Source of the DNA: Diphasiastrum complanatum
Taxonomy: Eukaryota > Streptophyta > Lycopodiopsida > Lycopodiales > Lycopodiaceae
Direction of reading: 5' to 3'
NCBI GenBank assembly: GCA_029204225.1
Contig: CM055097.1
Span: forward strand, 4,527,059 to 4,591,058
Length of the DNA stretch: 64,000 nt
A model generated the notes under the pieces. The model ran no database searches, was not told where the DNA came from, and worked only from the letters and a program-made list of their open reading frames with translations. This document shows positions 23,240 to 35,035 of this stretch, in pieces. Made by a program: the position numbers and the translations under genes. The first letter of the stretch is position 1; every line of letters starts with the position of its first letter.

Positions 23240-24660
23240 TGTTTAGATGTTGAGTTTGAAGAGACTAGTACAACCCTTGGAAGATCAACTAGAGTTCGAC
23301 ATCCACCTAATATATATTCTCCTCAAGCATTCTGGGCATTTGCAGAAGAGCCTCAAATGTTCACAAAATCTATATTAGACATCAATTTAGATAAATGGAG
23401 AGAAGGCATGAAATTTGAATATAGCTCACTTATAAAAAATGAGACTTGGACTCTTACTAACCTTTCTAAAGGCAAAAGAGTCATTGACTATAAAGGAATT
23501 TTCAAAAAGAAATTTCATTTTGATGGAACTACTTCCGGATGGAAAGCTAGATTGGTGGCCAAAGGATAGTCTCAAATTTCAAGAATAGACTATATTGAAA
23601 CATTTAGTCCAGTAGTCAAAATCACTTCAATCAAAACAATTTTTGTCACTATTGTTGCAAAAATCTAGAATTTCATCAAATGGATATTTAGATTTACTTC
23701 TTAATGACTCCATCGTGAAAAAACCTATAGTAAACAATCAAAAGGATTTACTCAACCCAATTTAAAACATAAGGTTTGCAGAATTTGCATGGTCCTATAC
23801 GGGCTCAAACAAATCCTAGGGTCTAGTTTCTACATCTCAAATTTTCATCAAATGCAACAAATGGAAATTTCTACAAGAAGTTCGAAGGCCCTTCTTCCAT
23901 TACTATAGCTTTCTATGTAGATGATGCACTACTACTAAGCAATGATCTAAAGTTCTTATGTGAAAATAAATCTCATTTGTCAAAGGAATTCGACATGACA
24001 AATTTAGGATCTACTCACCTTCTTCTTGGAATCTAGATTTTCAGACATAAATCCAAGAAATTAATTTTTCTTATTTAAGAAATGTACTTGCAAAGTATGC
24101 TAGAACTAATCTCTATGCATGATTGTAAGCTCATTGATTCTCCAAAGCTCATGACTGAAAGTTGTCTAAGAACATGTGTCCTCAAATCTCTAAAAAAAGT
24201 AATAAAATGAAGAATATTTCTTAGCACTCATTATTCGGCTCTCTCAAGTATCCTAAGGTTTGTACTAGACTAGATCTAGCCTATACCAATAGCACTCTCA
24301 GTCAATACATGTCTAATCCAATTTTGATTCACTGGAGGACTCTAAAAAGACTAGTCAAATATGTTTAAGCTACTAAGTTTGAAACTCTATGCTACAACAA
24401 CAATCATTAAATTGGTTTAACTTTGCAAGGATTCCTTGATTCAGACTAAGGAGGTGATGTGGATTCCAAGAAATTAACTTTCAACAATTGTTTTATCTTA
24501 TAGAATCATTCTCTTGGAATAGCATGGAGCAAAAGTCTATAACACTTCCTTCAATAAAAGCTGAATATATTGCTACCACCCAAGTCTCTAAGGAGGCAGT
24601 CTGGATCAAAGTTCTATTCAATGACTCTACCTACTGCTTTGTTCTGTGACAACTTAAGTT
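23240..24660 (+). mobile_element. Copia pol relic: reverse transcriptase and RNase H
   Basis: Plus strand. The RT N-terminus is open at 23357-23569 with DKWREGMKFEYSSLIKNETW and GWKARLVAKG. After stops come IDYIETFSPVVKITSI near 23587-23635, the catalytic FYVDDALLLSND near 23910-23945 with the YVDD box intact, and EFDMTNLGSTHLLLGI near 23985-24030. The RNase H part follows, with GFLDSD near 24430 and HSLGIAWSKS near 24510. Many stops and deletions show it is inactive. The preceding TRVRHPPNIYSP is the usual integrase-RT linker. Gag, protease and the integrase core were not recognised. Confidence 0.88.
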
Positions 24661-24843
24661 GCATAAATCTATCTTTGAATCTTTGATATTGTTATAGGAG
24701 AAAGCATACATAGATTTAGTTTTATTTTATCAATGAAATGATTTATGATCAGGAGATTGAACTATTTTAGTATGTATTAGATTTTATTTTCCAACAAGTG
24801 TAAGAGCTTACGTTTTGATAGTATTAGGCCTTGAAGAATCAAC

Positions 24844-25576
24844 GCTCTGATATCATGTTGGAAAGAGGTGTGTGAAAGATAAGTCGAACTCGAAAAGAAA
24901 AGAATTTGAATAAAAAGAATTCGAATGACAAGAAAGAAAACTTATCGTGCACAGCGCGGAATAAACTATCTTCTTCTTTCTTTATGCATGACGCGATAAA
25001 TCTTCAGGAAAAACATCTTTAAAGGAGTGGTGGAATTTTGATTCTACTCCAACCCTTCATGTCATCGTCACTATGTCTATAAAAACTCAAGCAAGATTTG
25101 AAGGTCTATAGTTTTACTCATGATTTAAGCTGTAAGATCCATCAAATTTGAAACTCCAGGCATCCAAAATTCATTAGAATTTCCTTCACATTTTTCTCGA
25201 ATTTCACCCAAATATGGCTCAAGTTTTATTTGAATTTGGTTCAAATAATTTTTTTGAATATTGTTTGATTATTTGACTCTCTTTCAATTTGAGTTATATA
25301 GATTATCTTTGATTCAAATTTTTCAAAAAAAAATTGATTTAAATTCAAATCTTATTCAACACTCCTTGGATTCAAATTATTCGGATCTTCTTCAATTTGA
25401 ATATGAACCCTATTCAATATGAACACAAACCTTATTCAAATTTTACACATGTCCAAAGTACATTCTTTGCAGGCACTTTCTAAAAAAAAATAGACCATTG
25501 TTCTTGTTACACACTTATGGACAACTTTTGATGATGATCACATATGAAAGTAATACACATTAAATTTAGTTCAACA
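24844..25576 (-). mobile_element. Probable LTR with primer-binding site (minus-oriented)
   Basis: gctctgatatca at 24844-24855 is the reverse complement of TGATATCAGAGC, close to the tRNA-Met-type primer-binding site, and is immediately followed by TGTTGGAAAG at 24856, a standard LTR end. A matching ...TTCAACA end lies at 25570-25576, giving a 721-bp LTR candidate. The orientation is opposite to the copia relic to its left, so this is probably a separate element. The far end is a guess from the TG/CA rule. Confidence 0.4.
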
Positions 25577-25686
25577 ATTGAACCTATGGTATTCTAGGAC
25601 AATATGTTCCATGATATTTCTATAAAAAAAAAGGTCTAAAGTCACCATTTTTAAGCAAGCATGAAAGCAAGCAGGTTGGTGAAGGA

Positions 25687-25828
25687 TAGCTACAAACTCC
25701 TAAACTATAGACTCGAAGGTTTCTTAAATACTTTTTGTTGTTTATAATTTGAAAAACTAGCTACAAGCTCCTAAGCTATAGACTCGAAGTTTTCTTAAAT
25801 ACTTTTTGCTCTTTATAACTTGAAAACA
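25687..25828. repeat. 71-bp tandem duplication
   Basis: Units at 25687-25757 and 25758-25828 both read tagctacaaRctcctaaRc, then TATAGACTCGAAGKTTTCTT and AAATACTTTTTGYTSTTTAT, with few mismatches. Confidence 0.9.
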
Positions 25829-26247
25829 AAACATTGTCTTTGAGCGATTCTTAGTAATCAGCTATCAAACTTAGATTGTGATCTTGGTCTCTATCACAAT
25901 CACCTTTAATAGTACTAGAACATAGACAATTAGTTTAAATTATGTACCTTGATTTTGAAAGATATAAAGCTCAAAAGTCAACAGTTTAGTTGAGTTCAAC
26001 AATTATTCAAAGTTGTCTATTTTGCACTACAACTTAGTTTGTAACTAATCTAGTTCATTTACTTTTTAAGCTACTGGTGATTGTAGAGGCAAGATCATGG
26101 ATGAATTGATGTTATTTCACTATCAAGCATTGTTCCTAACATTGTGAATCTCTTCTGATCACAATTTCTAGTAAATTTGTGGTTTGGTACATAGGTAAAC
26201 ATCTCCCTACCAATTAAATTTTTTAACCAGTCTTTCACAAGATAATT
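25829..26247. other. No gene recognised
   Basis: AT-rich sequence without conserved motifs; ends at the left arm of the fold-back element. Confidence 0.4.
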
Positions 26248-26697
26248 TGTTACCCTTTAATAATAGGTTTATTTTATTATGAAAACAAGTTCATGAAGTT
26301 GTAAAGGTTGGCATGCCAACATAATAATCCACAAAAGAAATCTAAATTTTAAACGTTGTTTTGGGGGGAGCCAATTCGACTAGCATGCCGACATGCTAGC
26401 CGACACACCTTTAGAGCTTCATGAACATGTTTCCATAATCAAAATAAACATATAAAGGTAGGAAAAAGGTTTTTGAAAGACCTACGTAAGTGAATTTGCT
26501 ATTCTTAAAAAATAGATTTGTTTTGATTATGAAAAATGTTCACGAAGCTCTAAAGACTAGCACATTGGCATGCTAGCCAAATCAAAATAAATTTGTATAG
26601 TCTATTAGAGGGTAGCAAAGTTTGGGCTTGCAAGCCTTTATAACTTCATGATCATTTTTTCATAATTAAAACAAATCTATATTTAAAGGGTAGCGTA
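26248..26697. mobile_element. Four-arm fold-back (MITE-like) element
   Basis: A ~60-bp unit related to TTTATTTTRATTATGAAAAC then TTCATGAAGCTCTAAAGG occurs four times in alternating orientation: plus near 26255-26312, minus near 26405-26450, plus near 26510-26557, minus near 26630-26680. The outermost arms extend to ttaccctttaa at 26250 and its complement ttaaagggtagc at 26683-26694. The whole can fold as one long hairpin or two side-by-side hairpins. A CATGCTAGCC-type palindrome lies between arms. No transposase is encoded. Confidence 0.8.
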
Positions 26698-27250
26698 AGG
26701 GAAAGCTCCTCAAGATCCCGCTTAAAAGACAAAATAATAGAGAACACACTATGGAGTAACCACCCAACCAAGTGGAAGCAACCAATCAATCTCTAGAAGC
26801 TTCACCCCCAAGCCAAGGATAGGAAGCATGAGAGTAGAGAGAGGATCTGGCAATGAATCAACCAAACTATGATGGAGTAGGGCGAGTTTGTCCTCCTTAT
26901 ATAGGCCTAAGACCCTCTTGTGCATATTGTAATGCAAGGTCCCAACTCTCCTATAGATAAATTCAATTGCTATTGATACTCTACACATGCATTATCGTCA
27001 GATCTGGTGGTGTTATTGGATTGGATCTGGTGTTTCCATTTGCTAGCATGCTTCTAGAGAACATAGAAGGGAAGAGTGACATTGGCTTGGAGTAAATCTT
27101 CCCAGACTTCTGTACCTTCAAGGGTTTTGTTTTCAAAGGGCTTGTGAGGTACTTTTTATGGGAAGTGGAAGATTGTTGGTCGGCATTGTGGATTTGCTGA
27201 CGATAACGATGATGCAGTCAAATTTCTTTAGATGGGTGAGGGTAGACTAT
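26698..27250. other. Possible LTR or promoter-like sequence, no gene
   Basis: Contains a TATA-like ccttatataggcc near 26896-26908 (plus strand), but no paired LTR ends or coding motif were found. The 79-codon minus frame 26749-26988 is not recognisable. Confidence 0.25.
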
Positions 27251-27280
27251 CGGGGTTGAATCTTCACTTTGAGGAATAGG

Positions 27281-28660
27281 CTACTGCTGAGTTTTGCTGA
27301 GTGCAAGTGTAGGGGCTTGGCATTGGGTTTGTGCTTGAGTCAAGACCCAAGCAGGATGAGTTTCAATGGGTAAAGTTTCTACTTGCACTGAATAGACAGG
27401 AGCAACAGGTTTGGATCGGGAAGGGCAGTCCTTCACGTGATGTTCAATACCACAATTTCTACAAGCTAGAGGAAATTGGAGTTTATATGGGTAGCGAATA
27501 CTAGGATGCTTACCTGCACAGATAAACAATCCTCGTATTGCGGGTAGTTGATGTGCGACAAAGACAACTTGGTTTGGATTGTAAGCTTGGGCATTGGGAT
27601 CCACTGTTTGAGCACTAGAATCATAGGTATAATAAATAATCGTTTCAGTAGAGTATTGTGGTTGAGTATTGTCTTCCACATAGTAGGTTGTCGGATCGAT
27701 GGTATTCGGATCAAGATAATGGACAACGTGTTGTGGGACAGGCTGATTAACGACAAACTATTGACGTGGTGATGGGTATTGATTTGGTGCAGTTGGTTGT
27801 GGTTGGTATACCCCTGGTCGTGGCACAGGCTGTTGTGGAGGGTAAGGGCGGTATGCTCGATAGATGGTGGGTCTGGTGGCTGCTGGAAAATGGTTTTGCA
27901 GTTGATGGCATTCATTAGCAGTGTGATGTTGTGAGCATATATTGGACACCAGACATTTTCTCTTGTTGGAAAGGATTTCTCAGCAATCTGTTTGATGGTG
28001 GTTTGGAAATCGACAGTGAGTTTATCCATATGAGATTGTTGAGCTTTTTGCCAGGTTTCCATTTGATGTAGAAGTTTAGAAGATTGAGTAGTATTGTCAG
28101 ACTTCGGGTGATTAGGACGGTCAGATTCTTAGATTTCTTTTCACGATGGTCAAAGTCATCGTCGGAACCTTCATCTTCCTCACGGATAGCATCAGTCATC
28201 ACATCTTTAAGTAGATCATAAAGGTCAACTAATTTGATTTCACAACGGATGTTTTTAGACAATCCAACCAAGAATAGTTTTATGACCATACATTCGGTGA
28301 TATTTTCATCAACACATTCTACTTTGAAACATTTAAAACGCTCAATGTAGTTTCGAACCGACTCTTCGCGACGAGTAATTTAAATGAATGGGCTCTGAGT
28401 TAGTATAGATGGTTTGAAGCGCTTGACGAGAGCATCCTTGAGGGTGGTCCAAGAAGCAAGGTTAGGAGCTTGAGATTAAAATACCACTCCTTGGCGGTTC
28501 CATAGAGTACCATGGGAAATAGGCAAAGCTTTTCTGTTTCAGAGGTATCTCCATAAAAACGGCATGCATTATCAAAGTCTTGGAGAAATCCGACTGGGTC
28601 AGATTCTCCATTGTACTTTGGTGCATCGATACGTGGAATTCTGCATTCTAGTCATGGAGG
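27281..28660 (-). mobile_element. Ty3/gypsy gag relic (element A)
   Basis: Minus strand. From about 28640 it reads RIPRIDAPKYNGESDP, GFLQDFDNACRFYGD and LYGTAKEWYFNL, the Retrotrans_gag core, then shifts frame near 28480 into LASWTTLKDALVKRF. It continues with an acidic linker (about 28180) and a Pro/Gln/Tyr-rich segment, and ends with a zinc knuckle CRNCGIEHHVKDC at about 27462-27424. The knuckle has 12 rather than 13 positions between first and last Cys (CX2CX3HX4C), one residue short of canonical. Frameshifts show decay. No protease or RT follows, so pol is missing. Confidence 0.85.
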
Positions 28661-29557
28661 AGCCGGATTAGAAGATTCAACATAGTCACGAGACATGATG
28701 CAGAGTGTAGAGGAGAGTTACAGATGATTAGGTCAGTACTGTACTTGGCAAAAAAAGACAGTTTGCTTACAAAATGGAGAGTGTAGGACAAAAAACTGGT
28801 CTTTTTGGCCGTAATAGAATTCACGAGTAGGCTGAGAAATTGTGGAGGCAGATAAATCAAATTGTAGCACTCGTGAATTTTGAGAAGGAGTTCTGGCTAT
28901 TAGAGTGTTGATTTTTTTATCTTTTTGGACAAAAATTTATATTGTAAGAATTCGCGGGTAGGACAGAGAATTCGTACTCACTGAGAACGATTTCTTAGGC
29001 TCGATGGTAATTTCTAACAGAGAGGTTTTATTGACAGATAGGGAATATGGAGAAAAATGTGACTTTTTGACTAAAAACAGGCAAAGTCTCTGAGATAGAA
29101 TTCGCGGAGCTGCTGGAGGACTGATCTTGATGAGATCTAGCCTCAGTGAAGTCGGCGAATTCCAAGACAAAAATTTGGGTGAGAAATAAGGGATTTTGAC
29201 AGTATATCAGGCTGTTTTCTCAGAATTTGACCGTGGTTAGAATTCGTGGAGGTGATAAAATGAAAGATCAGGGTCTGTTAGGGCTGCAGACAGACTGGCA
29301 AATTCTGATATACCTGGTTGGTTCGGAAAAATGTCACTTGGGTCACTTCTTTTCAAAGAAAATGCCCAAGTTGACTCTTTTGTTGCTTCCCCCCGGCTTG
29401 ATAAGTTGCTCCGCAGCTCGTGTAGGACCTAGAGAGAAGACTCGTGCTGTTGTTGGAAGATAGAAGACAGGCAAACAAGCAAGCACACAACACAGAAGCG
29501 AGAAACAAAGGAAAAGAGGCTAGGTAAAAAATACTTAAAAAGCGGCAACGGTGCCAA
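28661..29557 (-). mobile_element. Element A leader and primer-binding site
   Basis: TTGGCACCGTTGCC on the minus strand (29557-29544) resembles the primer-binding site of Tat/Athila-type gypsy elements (TGGCGCCGTTGCC) and directly abuts the LTR end. Between it and gag are about 900 bp of leader without a long frame. The leader carries repeated AATTCGYG-type words (28949, 28968, 29099, 29153 in reverse, 29239). The upstream third, 29353-29604, is open across the site but is not a recognised protein. Confidence 0.7.
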
Positions 29558-30120
29558 TGTTGGAAGTAAATCTGGTTTGTCAATGTTTGGCTAGATCTAC
29601 TCACGATGTGATGTAGTATAGAGAGGATCGTCCACTTTTTAAGTTTCTACGAAGCTTCAAACGGAATGCAAAAATAGAAAAAACAGTGATGAAGCACTAA
29701 GGCTTACCCAACTAGTGCTTGAAATAGAAATGGAACTACTAAGATGACAAAAAGCAAAACCTTACTAAGGCTTACCCAACTAGCAAGGTGATTAACAAAA
29801 TCCTAGATTAATACCCAAAGGGACTGAAAAATAGATTGCGGCTAAACTAAACATCAATCAATCAAAAACATGCCACAATAAAAGAACCAATGAAAGGAGA
29901 CAAGAGGAGGCTCGAGCACCTTTCCTCAAGCTATGCACCTTCCAATGGGAACACAAGTGAAATAGCAAGATAATCTCAAAAATAGAGAGCTTGATAGCTT
30001 AATCTCAAAAGTGTTATTTACAAGGCAAATACCTCTCCTTTTATGGCAAGGAGGGTCTTCCATAAGTATCCACTAACTTATGGGACTAATATATTTCTAG
30101 CCTTTCTAGAACTTCTAACT
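29558..30120 (-). mobile_element. Element A 5' LTR (right end not resolved)
   Basis: The LTR edge next to the primer-binding site is TGTTGGAAGT at 29558 (plus reading), the correct TG/CA form. Inside is a 20-bp phrase ACTAAGGCTTACCCAACTAG at 29697-29716 repeated at 29763-29782. I could not locate the outer end; 30120 is an estimate. Confidence 0.45.
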
Positions 30121-30226
30121 TAGGATTTAGAACTTCAAAGATTGCAATGCTCAAGGAACTCCATTGGATATGACAAAAGTGATGTTGACAAAAGTTTGAC
30201 AAACGACATGTATTCCAAAATTGCTG

Positions 30227-30345
<119 letters not shown>

Positions 30346-30514
30346 GGTCAATTTTATATCAAAGTGAGGTTGCTCGTTTGTCATGCCATACACGAGTTAA
30401 CATTTCTTATGTTGTTGGAGTTGCTAGATACATGGTGGTTCTTGGACAACATTAGCTTTCTTTCAAGCAAATATTTTTGCCAAAATTTGTTAGAGTGAGA
30501 AATTTCTTGGTCAA

Positions 30515-30940
30515 AATGACTTGGAACCACTTGACTACAATGATGTAAATTATGGAGGAGATAAAAACGCAACGTTTCACTATTGGATTACATGTTACAA
30601 CTATGATAACAAGCAACCAAATTTGGCTTTGTCTAGCCCTAAGGTAGAAGGAAAGGCAACAACTCATGTTGAAAAGGGGACATATTGGCTTTGTAAATGT
30701 CAACATGTCCTCTATAGAAGAAACCTATGAAAATATAATGTGACAACCAAGGTTGTGTTTGTCTTACCAAGAACTGGAAGCACAAACTAAGCATATTGAA
30801 GTAGATTATCAACATCATTTTTTGTGTGAGAGCATAAAAAAGAGAGATTGATTTAGCATTGTGTGGTATGAATGATATGATTGTAGATGTTTTGACCACT
30901 GGTCCTACTCAAGAAAAACATCTTAGAAATTGTTAGCTCC
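30515..30940 (+). mobile_element. Copia RNase H relic
   Basis: Plus strand: DYNDVNYGGDKNAT corresponds to the D.DyagD.dtrrST segment, KQPNLALSSPKVEGKATT to the Kkqp.valSs.EaEy segment, and TKHIEVDYQHHF near 30790-30826 to the TKHIeIdyHfvRe segment near the end of copia pol. Catalytic positions are partly changed and stops intervene. It is followed by TGTTAGCTCC at 30934, a possible LTR start. Confidence 0.75.
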
Positions 30941-31053
30941 GCATAATAAAAAATCATTACTAAAAGCAAAAACAACAACCATAGGTGTTGTGGTGAACAC
31001 CACTAAGAAGTTGATATAGCCATAATTCTCATAATGGTCAATATCATAAAAAT

Positions 31054-31503
31054 TCAATAGAGAAATTTTAAGCAAGTTAAAAATCTCATTGTATTAGTGA
31101 GCTCAAGGGTAAGCAAGACATGTCTCTCTCTTGTGTGTGTTTGTGTGGTTGTGTTCAAGTTGGTCAATGTAGTTTTTGAAAAAGTCAACGTTGAGGGAGG
31201 TGCTTGATGCTGGCTTGGTGGGCTTGGTGTTGGTAAATGATAAGTGCTTGATGTCTTGGTTATACATGTAATTATCGCTTGAGGCAAAGTGGGGCATGCC
31301 AAATAAGGGAATATGAGTATTTATGAATGAACATAAACACTACATTAGAGGAGTTCCAAATCCAAAAAAGATCTCTTGTAAAGATTTTGCTTATTTTTTT
31401 TCCCAAAGTTTTTTTATATATGAACAAATAAAAAATACTCAAACCTAAAATCTACATAACATAGCTTATTAAAATTGAAAAAAAAAAAAAACAAACAAAG
31501 CTT
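31054..31503. other. No gene recognised
   Basis: Two overlapping minus frames (31054-31302, 31103-31297) are Thr/Pro-rich but show no domain. An oligo-A run lies at 31479-31490 just before the fold-back element. Confidence 0.35.
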
Positions 31504-31897
31504 AACTTTTTAGTCGTAATTTTAATTGAGACGAAAATGGTGCCATTTGAAAGTGCTCGACGAGAGCTTTTCCATGAGACCCTACATGACCTTGTTTCAA
31601 GTTATTGTTCATAAAGTTGTAGGCGATCAAAGTTTTCAAAAGAACTAATATCTCTTCTTTGCACGGATAGAGCACCCTCTCATTGAGAGTGTTCTATCTG
31701 TGCACAAAAGAGAGATTTGGTTGAGAGGGTCCTCGATCCGCGCATAGACGAGATATTGGTCTTTTGAAAACTTGACTAGCTATACCTTTTGAACGATAGG
31801 TCGAAACTAGGTCATGTAGGGGGTCATTGAAAAACTCTCGTCAAGTGCTTTCTAGTGGTGCCATTTTCATCTCAGTTGAAACTATGGTTTAAAAGTT
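31504..31897. mobile_element. ~394-bp fold-back MITE-like element with nested hairpin
   Basis: The left arm (31504-~31680) and right arm (~31720-31897) are imperfect inverse copies. AACTTTTTAG pairs with the complement of AAAAGTT, GAGACGAAAATGGTGCCA with TGGTGCCATTTTCATCTC, CATGACCTTGTTTC with the complement of GAAACTAGGTCATG, and AGTTTTCAAAAGA with TCTTTTGAAAACT. Near the centre, GCACGGATAGAGCACCCTCT and its inverted variant GAGAGTGTTCTATCTGTGC form a further hairpin around 31681. No frame or transposase is present. Length and structure fit a MITE or a small-RNA hairpin source. Confidence 0.85.
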
Positions 31898-33235
31898 ATA
31901 CTATTTTCTTTTGAACTATAAACTCTCATTCAAACTTGGATCTCTAAAACTCGTGTTCTATAGTTTCCCACACTTTCCAAAAGTGTTTATTCAAATGCTT
32001 TTAGACTAATATAACTTTGAAAAGTCAAACTCTAAGTCTAATATGAAAACTGGCCTCAATTGCCAAATATACAAACATGACCAAAATTGCAAAACTAGTT
32101 GAAATCTATCATAGGTGCATCAAATAGCATACAAACATTTTTCAAATTTGGGTGTAGTTTATTGAACAACTAAAAAATCTATTGTAAATACCATTTTGTG
32201 GAGTAATCATAGGAGGAAGCAAGTTGGTTGGCATTTTGCATATGGGTGAGGGTTCGTTGAGTGGATTTGTAGGAGTTTTTCTTGAAGGATTAAGCTCTTA
32301 AATTCGAGTTGATCAAGTGCAATTTGGTAGTGTGAAACCTCTCATGCATGTAGGTTCTGGTAGATCTATTCAAAGTCCTCACTTTTTTGGCAGTGGTGCA
32401 ATGATCTGAATGAAATTGAAATTGAAAATCTTGTTGCACTTCTAACTTCAGAAAATAGCTACTCAAGATCTGGCAGTGGCTCCAATAGATACAAAATGTT
32501 AGAAGATCTACTAGTCTTGATCCAAATGATGTAATTGAAAATTCTCGATTGCATTGTAAAAACATTTGTCAAAATTATGTATGTGAACATTGTTACCTCT
32601 TTAAAAAGATGATTGTATTTATTTTAGAAATGATTGTCTCTCTCATATTGGTTAGATAAACAATTTTCTAAGCTTTGCATTTGTAACAATTTTTAAATAT
32701 TGAAATATCAACATTAAATTGTGTGCAAGCTTTTAAAATTATATCAAAATCTTTTAAATTTTGTTTTTTAAATTAAAAAAATTGAAGCTTTTTAAAATCT
32801 TAAATTCACCTAATTTAACAATTATTATTCATAATAACAAATTGCACTCAATCAATGTTTGTATTTTTTTTTTGACGATTTCAATGTAAAATTTTTGAAT
32901 TATTTTACATCACTTATTCCAAATTTGAAATATTTGAAAAACGTAGCATCTTACAATTAATTAATTAATTTTTAAATTTAAGATTCAAAATTTACGTGAA
33001 TTACCAAAAAAATTGTAAGGGCTTCAAAAAATTGGGTCCTCCGCCATTTTCCGTTTCAAAAGATTGTGTTCTTGAAATTTATTCAACTCTAAGAGAAACC
33101 ATGGATGAAGCCATAAGAAAACAAGGTGAAAAGTTGCATAATGAAATAATTATATAAAATTTGCACTTAATACCATATTACAAAAACCAATCCACTAGGT
33201 CATAAGGATGTTTCATCCACTTTGAACTCAAATAT
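31898..33235. other. AT-rich stretch without genes
   Basis: No conserved motif. A 91-codon minus frame (32290-32565) is not recognisable. The section 32700-33000 is extremely AT-rich and ends in ttaattaattaatttttaaa. Confidence 0.45.
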
Positions 33236-33506
33236 TGTAGCGGCCTTGGTTCACCTGTCACGCATAGATTCGTTCCCAAGGGAATAGTGTTTCCCTTGCG
33301 AAGTTAGCTTGCAAATCCTACTCTAACCACACCTAGATTAACCACATCTAACTATCCACCCTACTTTAACCACAAGCATGAGAAGGAAGAATAGATTACA
33401 ATGGGAGAGGTGCTTACATCCTATCCTCTCTACTCTCTTAGAAATCATTAACAACATGCAAGTAGAGAGAAGAAGCAAATGGAAAGCAAATACAAAATGC
33501 AAAAAC

Positions 33507-33585
<79 letters not shown>

Positions 33586-34069
33586 AAGCAAGGATGTTCA
33601 AATCTCATTTGGGCATAATTTCTCCTCCTCCTATTGAACATGGAAATATGGTACAAAGGGTGCCTTTTTATGGATGGGGAAGGCCCTTGCCCCTTTCTCC
33701 TATTGTTTAATTACAATGGCAAGGATCCTAATCCAAGCCTCCTAAACTAACACAAAATGAATCTAATGGTTCTTTAAGAAAGCACAAGGGCAATCACATG
33801 ATTCATGTGAGTTCTAATTTGGGCCCTTTTAGCTTTTTTATTAACAACTTGATTTAGGGCCTCTAATGTCATTTAGGCCCCTAGTCACTTATTCCTAATT
33901 CTACAAGTTCTACAAAACAAAATTGCGTGCTCATTGGGTTGGGCTTATACACGCAGGAAGCCAGTGCCCTCGCACTTATTGCTCTACATGTACGATGTAC
34001 TATGGTGGGGCCCACTTGGTAAGCTCAGCCAGTAGTACTTTAGTGGCGGGACCCACTAAGTGCCCAACA
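33236..34069 (-). mobile_element. Gypsy element B 3' LTR, 834 bp
   Basis: In plus reading it starts TGTAGCGGCC at 33236 and ends ...GCCCAACA at 34069, so in element orientation it is TGTTGGGC...GCTACA. The purine tract AGGTGGGGGATAC (minus strand, 34082-34070) lies directly against the LTR, exactly where the polypurine tract should be. It contains a GA microsatellite (33509-33582) and TGTCACGCATAGATTCG, also found in the element C LTR. The 5 bp outside, aatat (33231-33235), would be the target-site duplication. Confidence 0.8.
33509..33582. repeat. (GA)n microsatellite inside LTR B
   Basis: About 37 GA units inside the element B LTR, so this microsatellite belongs to a mobile sequence. Confidence 0.97.
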
Positions 34070-34082
34070 GTATCCCCCACCT

Positions 34083-35035
34083 AAATAGGTGATGGTCCCA
34101 CGACACATGCTTGTGCTTGTTGTGGAAGAAGGTTGTCGACACGTTTATTGCGGATGATGGAGTGCGTCAGGAAAAGCATGGATAAAGATTGTTTACGTAA
34201 AACTTGAGGCTTTATTCGATGATGAGGAGCCTATCCTAAACTCTTCAAGAAGTGTTTGGGAAGGCTGGTGATGACCAATACTTGCGTAACCGGCTATCGT
34301 TGATGGGCATAGCAAACGATGTCCCATCCATTGTTTCTAAAGTCACTGCCCCTTGCGAAAAGATGTCAGTGATGCGATAAGGGCCTTCACCAGTGAACTT
34401 CAGCTTTCCTTTGATCGTCTTTGTCTTGTACATGAGGACCAAATCTCCTTTTTGAAGATCTTTCTTGTGAAGACGACGATCATGCCAAGCCTTGCGACGT
34501 GCTTTCTCTGCAGCAAGAGCATGGACCGCTAACAAGCGTGTTTCACACAACTTGTGTAGCGCTTCGTGACGAAGGTGGAGCGATCTTGTACCATCCAATC
34601 GTTGCACTATGGCAATGCGAAGAGATGGAACGAGAAATTCCACCAGTTTGACTGCATCTTGGCCATACACCAGTTGGAATGGAGTTTGTTCGGTGCTGCC
34701 TTTGTATGCAGTTTTGAAAGCCCACAAAGCAGCGTGTAGCTTGTGCTCCCAATCTGATCTGCTTGCTTCCACGCTCTTTGTCAAAATGCCGCACAGAATC
34801 TTATTAGAAGATTCGGCTTGGCCATTGCCTCTTGGGTAGTAAGGCGTGCTGAAATGATGGATCACAAAGAACTCTTCTAATAAGACCTTGATGGTCTCGT
34901 TGACAAAGTGAGTTCCCCGATCGTTGACTATCTCCACTGGGCATTCGAAGCGTACAATGATATTTTCGTGAAGGAACTTCGCGGTGGACCTAGCATCTAC
35001 TACGCGCACTACTTTGGCTACAATCCACTTCACAT
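34083..35035 (-). mobile_element. Gypsy element B integrase, 5'-truncated
   Basis: Minus-strand open frame about 35035-34245. It reads VKWIVAKVVRVVDA, FECPVEIVNDRGTHF (second catalytic Asp), YYPRGNGQAESSNKILC (catalytic Glu intact), TPFQLVYGQDAV, then RRLHKKDLQKGDLVLMYK and the GPY/F module FTGEGPYRITDIF. About 175 bp of 3' trailer separates it from the polypurine tract and LTR. The frame starts just after where the first catalytic Asp should be, and unrelated sequence begins near 35040, so the element was cut or interrupted there. Pol order and minus orientation agree with the LTR. Confidence 0.9.
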
